DNA of 60,486 nt from Cupriavidus campinensis (GTDB lineage: Bacteria > Pseudomonadota > Gammaproteobacteria > Burkholderiales > Burkholderiaceae), in the NCBI RefSeq assembly GCF_905397395.1, contig NZ_CAJPVH010000035.1, positions 1 through 60,486 of the forward strand, in the 5' to 3' direction. The translations under genes and the position numbers were made by a program. Each line of letters opens with the position of its first letter. Within the stretch, counting starts at the first letter, position 1. Below are positions 57,636 to 60,486 of this stretch, in pieces. The notes below the pieces were generated by a model. That model was not told the DNA's origin. It saw only the letters and a program-made list of their open reading frames with translations, and did not search any database.

Positions 57636-57980
57636 TTCAGTCCTTTGCAATTTTCGGCAAAAAATTGTTTGGATGCTCTCTGCCGGGCTTGTGGCTCGGG
57701 TTCAAGCGGTGCGCGTCTGCATGAAGAGACCGCCTTATAAGCGGTCTGATGAGACAACCACTGATGTCGTGAACCGATGATGATACTGCAATGCACCAGC
57801 GTGGTCTATGGCCTGCCGGAGACTTTTTTGTGCGCGCACCACGATGGCGAACGGCCGCATGCGACCCCTCCGGCATATTGTCTGCAAACCAATACAGCAT
57901 CGCCCAAGCCGGCTGTTTTTTGCTAGCATCGCAGACATTTGCGACCCGCCGCGCGACTTTCGCGGCACATTCCTGCCTGC
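57636..57980. promoter_or_regulatory. Divergent region between ilvI and the sigma factor gene
   Basis: These 345 bases hold the ilvI promoter candidate (57780-57808), a hairpin AGACCGC-N7-GCGGTCT (57727-57747) in the ilv leader, and on the other side the sigma factor promoter. The minus strand also has an open 41-codon frame (57735-57860) with a GTG GTT GTC valine run just before the hairpin. No certain gene is seen. Confidence 0.5.
57780..57808 (-). promoter_or_regulatory. Candidate sigma-70 promoter of ilvIH(C)
   Basis: On the minus strand TAGACC (57803-57808) and TATCAT (57780-57785) are 17 bp apart; the -10 box matches five of six consensus bases. It gives a leader of about 138 bases before ilvI. 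Confidence 0.5.
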
Positions 57981-58547
57981 ATGGCCACCGACCAGGAACT
58001 CTCAGACTTTCTCTCCAGCGTGGAACGCCGTGCCTTCAAGCAGGCCGTATTCGCCGTGCGGGATGACGAAGCCGCGCTGGACATCGTGCAGGACGCCATG
58101 ATCAAGCTGGCCGAAAAGTACGGTGACAAGCATGCCGCCGAACTGGCGCCGTTATTCCAGCGAATCCTGCAGAATACGATCCACGACTACTTCCGCCGCC
58201 AGAAAGTACGCAACACGTGGGTAACGCTGTTCTCGAACCTGCGCGACGACCGCGAAGGCGATGACAACGACCTGCTGGAAACCCTCGAGGCCCAGGCCGG
58301 GTCAGAATCTGCGGAAAGCAGCGCCGACAAGGTCGAGCGGGCACAGGTCATGCACATCATCGAGCAGGAAATCCAGCGTCTGCCCACGCGTCAACGCGAA
58401 GCTTTCCTGATGCGTTACTGGGAGGATATGGACGTGGCCGAGACGGCAGCCGCGATGGGCTGCTCGGAAGGCAGCGTCAAGACGCACTGTTCCCGTGCAA
58501 CGCACACACTGGCGCAGGCCTTGCGCGCACGGGGGGTCCGACTATGA
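57981..58547 (+). CDS. ECF-type RNA polymerase sigma factor
   Basis: A 188-residue sigma factor with region 2 (about 10-75: DDEAALDIVQDAMIKLAEKY, FQRILQNTIHDYFRRQK) and region 4 (about 135-183: LPTRQREAFLMRYWEDMDVAETAAAMGCSEGSVKTHCSRA in two parts), joined by an acidic linker of about 50 residues rich in Asp, Glu and Ser. The start MATDQELSDF at 57981 is preferred to an upstream ATG at 57939. It overlaps the DUF3619 gene by four bases (ATGA), which suggests a sigma/anti-sigma pair. Its regulon is not known to me. Confidence 0.85.
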   Translation: MATDQELSDFLSSVERRAFKQAVFAVRDDEAALDIVQDAMIKLAEKYGDKHAAELAPLFQRILQNTIHDYFRRQKVRNTWVTLFSNLRDDREGDDNDLLETLEAQAGSESAESSADKVERAQVMHIIEQEIQRLPTRQREAFLMRYWEDMDVAETAAAMGCSEGSVKTHCSRATHTLAQALRARGVRL

Positions 58548-58984
58548 GCCGAAACCAACGAGATATACAGGAACGCCGCTTCGCCCGCGAGATCCGCTCG
58601 GCACTCGATGCCTCGGCGGATGCCGTGCCGGCGGACATTGCCGAACGGCTTGCTGCCGCGCGGCGCATGGCGCTGGCCGCAAAGAAAGCCGAGGCACCGG
58701 CCACGGTGCCGCAATTCGCCCTGCCCGGCAGCCATGGCGCCATCTTCGACGATGACGACAGCACGCCACTGCACCGCGCTGGCGCCTGGCTGCGCCGGCT
58801 TGCCCTGCTCTGGACGCTGGTGGCGCTGATCGCCGGCGTGACCGGCATCTACCAGTGGCAGCAGCAGAAGCGCGTGGAAGAGCTCGCCGATGTGGACGCC
58901 GCCATGCTGCTCGACGACCTGCCGCCCACGGCCTATGCCGACCAGGGCTTCCACGTGTTCCTCAAGCACGACCGCGATCAATAG
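58544..58984 (+). CDS. DUF3619 membrane protein (candidate anti-sigma factor)
   Basis: A 146-residue protein with a cytoplasmic helical N-terminal part (about 1-83, QERRFAREIRSALDASADAVP), one membrane helix (about 84-103, WLRRLALLWTLVALIAGVTG) and a short periplasmic tail. Size, topology and the four-base overlap with the sigma gene resemble anti-sigma factors, but there is no zinc-binding HxxxCxxC. DUF3619 is a name only; the function is inferred from context. Confidence 0.75.
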   Translation: MSRNQRDIQERRFAREIRSALDASADAVPADIAERLAAARRMALAAKKAEAPATVPQFALPGSHGAIFDDDDSTPLHRAGAWLRRLALLWTLVALIAGVTGIYQWQQQKRVEELADVDAAMLLDDLPPTAYADQGFHVFLKHDRDQ

Positions 58985-58985
58985 G

Positions 58986-59795
58986 ATGGCGCGCGCTCAC
59001 TTCCGCTCCGACGCCACCCCGCGCCGGCTGGCCCGATTCACCGCGCTGTGCGCCAGCCTTGGCGCCGTGGCCGTGCTGGCCGCGGGCGAGCTGACGCAGG
59101 CCGCCGAAGCCCACGAGGTCCGCGCGGGCGCCTCGGCGCCGCCCGTGTTCCATGTCCATCCGACGTGGGTCGAACTGACCCCGTCGCACCAGCAGATCCT
59201 CGCCCCGCTGCGCCCGCTCTGGGACACCATTCCCGAGCTGAACCGCCGCAAGTGGCAGCGCATTGCCGACCGCTACCCGTCGCTGAAGCCCGAGGAACAG
59301 GCGCGGCTGCAGGAACGGATGGCCGAATGGGTCAAGATGACGCCCCAGCAGCGCCGCGTGGCGCGCGAGAACTACCAGATCACCCGCACGGTGCCGGCCG
59401 AGAAGAAGGCCGATGCGTGGGACCGTTACCAACAGCTTCCCGAGGCGCAGAAAAAGGAACTGGCGGCAGCCGAGAAGGTGCCACGTCGCCCCGGCGCGGT
59501 GAGCGGACTACCGTCCGGCAAGCGCCTGCCGACCGATACCGGCCACCAGATCCGCGCCAACAAGCCCGCCAGCGCGGCCGCCGCGCTGCCGCCGGCGCTG
59601 ACCGCATCGACACCGGCGGCACCCGCTTCGGCCCCTGTCGCCGCCGCGTCCGCACCGGCCGCCCCCGCCACGCCACCAGAAGTGGCGGCTTCGGCACCAG
59701 CAGCGCAACCGGCCCCCGAGTCGCTCTCGCCGCCGGTCACGGGCGAGGCGGCCACCGACATGCCGATCAGCCCTCCCGACACCCCCCGCCAGTAA
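58986..59795 (+). CDS. DUF3106 secreted or anchored protein
   Basis: A 269-residue protein. An N-terminal hydrophobic segment (about 15-36, LCASLGAVAVLAAGELTQAAEA) acts as a signal peptide. The DUF3106 region (about 60-140) is full of Trp-spaced helices: ILAPLRPLWDTIPELNRRKW, RYPSLKPEEQARLQERMAEW, MTPQQRRVARENYQ. The C-terminal 100 residues are Ala/Pro low-complexity. It starts one base after the DUF3619 stop (58986). The repeated helix-turn pattern recalls periplasmic CpxP/Spy-like sensors, but no motif proves it. Confidence 0.75.
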   Translation: MARAHFRSDATPRRLARFTALCASLGAVAVLAAGELTQAAEAHEVRAGASAPPVFHVHPTWVELTPSHQQILAPLRPLWDTIPELNRRKWQRIADRYPSLKPEEQARLQERMAEWVKMTPQQRRVARENYQITRTVPAEKKADAWDRYQQLPEAQKKELAAAEKVPRRPGAVSGLPSGKRLPTDTGHQIRANKPASAAAALPPALTASTPAAPASAPVAAASAPAAPATPPEVAASAPAAQPAPESLSPPVTGEAATDMPISPPDTPRQ

Positions 59796-59864
59796 CACCC
59801 GCCCCGGCCGCGCGGCGCGGCGCCCCGGATTTGGCATAATTGCCGCTCACCCGGAACCCGCGCC

Positions 59865-60434
59865 ATGCCCGCCGCCAGCCCTGCCACCCCCGCTCCTCCC
59901 GCTTCCATGCCGTCGCGCGCCCCGCGCACGCCCACGCTGCGCCGCCGCCTGACCTGCATGCTCTATGAGGGCGTGCTGCTGTTCGGCGTGCTCATGGCCG
60001 CCAGCGCGGTCTATCTGCTGGCGCGGCCGGTGCTGCAACGGCTCGGCCTTGACCAGCCCTATGTCGATCAGGCCTGGATGTTCGTCGTACTGGCGTGCTA
60101 CTTCACGTGGTTCTGGCAGCGCAACGGCCAGACGCTGGCGATGCAGACGTGGCGCATCCGCCTCGAAACGGCGGCCGGCGAGCCGCCGCACTGGACCCGC
60201 GCACTGCTGCGCTATGTGCTCGCCTGGCTGTGGCTGCCGCCCGCGGCGGCGGTCGGCCACGCGCTCGGGCTCACGCGCGGGCCGTTCGTCGGCGTGCTGG
60301 TGGCCGGCCTGCTGGTGTGGATTGCGCTGGCGTGGCTCGACCCGCGCCGCCAGTTCCTGCACGACCGGCTGGCAGGCACGCGCCTGATTGACCTGCGCGA
60401 CCCGCGCGACCCACGCCCCGCCTCGAAATCATGA
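59865..60434 (+). CDS. RDD family membrane protein
   Basis: A 189-residue protein with an Ala/Pro N-terminal extension, then the RDD core: RRRLTCMLYEGVLLFG, WFWQRNGQTLAMQTWRIRL (the conserved 'GQT' segment) and a late helix ending DPRRQFLHDRLAGTRLI. Four hydrophobic segments are seen. The first family Asp is replaced by Glu (YEG). RDD proteins are linked to ion or compatible-solute transport, but most are uncharacterised. An internal ATG at 59907 (MPSRAPRTP) could be the real start. Confidence 0.82.
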   Translation: MPAASPATPAPPASMPSRAPRTPTLRRRLTCMLYEGVLLFGVLMAASAVYLLARPVLQRLGLDQPYVDQAWMFVVLACYFTWFWQRNGQTLAMQTWRIRLETAAGEPPHWTRALLRYVLAWLWLPPAAAVGHALGLTRGPFVGVLVAGLLVWIALAWLDPRRQFLHDRLAGTRLIDLRDPRDPRPASKS

Positions 60435-60486
60435 GCCTGACGGCGGCCGCGCTGCGCCGCGTGGCCGTGGCCACGCAGACGCTGGC
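60431..60486 (+). CDS. Start of an unidentified gene (runs off window)
   Basis: The ATG at 60431 overlaps the RDD stop by four bases (ATGA) and opens MSLTAAALRRVAVATQTLA to the end of the window. Coupling suggests the same operon. There are too few residues to assign it. Confidence 0.5.
   Translation, partial: MSLTAAALRRVAVATQTL

Noticed and set aside
57735..57860. The 41-codon frame before ilvI as an annotated gene
   Set aside because: Kept only as a hunting observation: the best promoter lies inside it, and no terminator with a T-run follows.

Overview
The window is a GC-rich, gene-dense piece of chromosome from a betaproteobacterium of the order Burkholderiales, most likely Cupriavidus or a close relative. 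This rests on recognised gene order, not on a database search: tpiA-secG-tRNA-Leu-nuoA-N, ilvI-ilvH-ilvC-psd-pssA-leuA, urtABCDE directly followed by ure genes, and a four-gene cyo quinol oxidase operon. Nearly everything is housekeeping or core metabolism, and I see no phage, IS element, CRISPR array or toxin-antitoxin pair. Most genes lie on the minus strand.

Layout. 1-5030: end of a lipoprotein gene, a LysR regulator divergent from an acyl-CoA dehydrogenase, a YfcG-like glutathione transferase, an unknown protein and a small Xre-type regulator with a palindrome-rich upstream region. 5049-16773: one long minus-strand nitrogen-scavenging unit, transcribed urtA-B-C-D-E-ureD-A-hupE/ureJ-B-C-E-F-G (urea uptake, urease, nickel handling). 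It is preceded by a textbook sigma-54 promoter and two NtrC-like sites. 17078-21031: cyoABCD, a bo3-type ubiquinol oxidase. 21647-25024: two MaoC-type dehydratases and two acyl-CoA dehydrogenases that look like a heteromeric pair. 25121-26797: DUF1178, a Nudix hydrolase and DUF2818. 26826-41860: the complete 14-subunit NADH:quinone oxidoreductase operon nuoA to nuoN. 42034-46911: tRNA-Leu(GAG), secG, tpiA, a quinone oxidoreductase and pnp. 47354-49775: rpsO, an orphan periplasmic binding protein and a two-repeat lipoprotein. 49902-57635: leuA, a Kbp-like BON-LysM protein, pssA, psd, ilvC, ilvH, ilvI, i.e. branched-chain amino acid and phosphatidylethanolamine synthesis. 57981-60486 (plus strand): an ECF-type sigma factor, DUF3619, DUF3106, an RDD protein and the start of another gene.

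How they work together. Urea is imported by UrtABCDE, hydrolysed by UreABC after nickel insertion by UreDEFG, and the set is probably switched on by nitrogen limitation through NtrC and RpoN. NADH from carbon oxidation feeds NuoA-N, and the ubiquinol is re-oxidised by CyoABCD. IlvIHC and LeuA make branched-chain precursors.

The most interesting signals are regulatory: (1) a candidate leucine attenuator before leuA, made of a 26-codon leader ORF with four CTA and one CTC codon followed by an intrinsic terminator, with a promoter placed so that the leader may be translated leaderlessly; (2) the sigma-54/NtrC control region of urt-ure; (3) a long hairpin in the pnp leader resembling the RNase III autoregulation element of enterobacteria; (4) the uncharacterised sigma factor/DUF3619/DUF3106/RDD cluster; (5) four inverted repeats between an unknown gene and an Xre regulator. 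All functions are inferred by reading; no alignments or searches were run.
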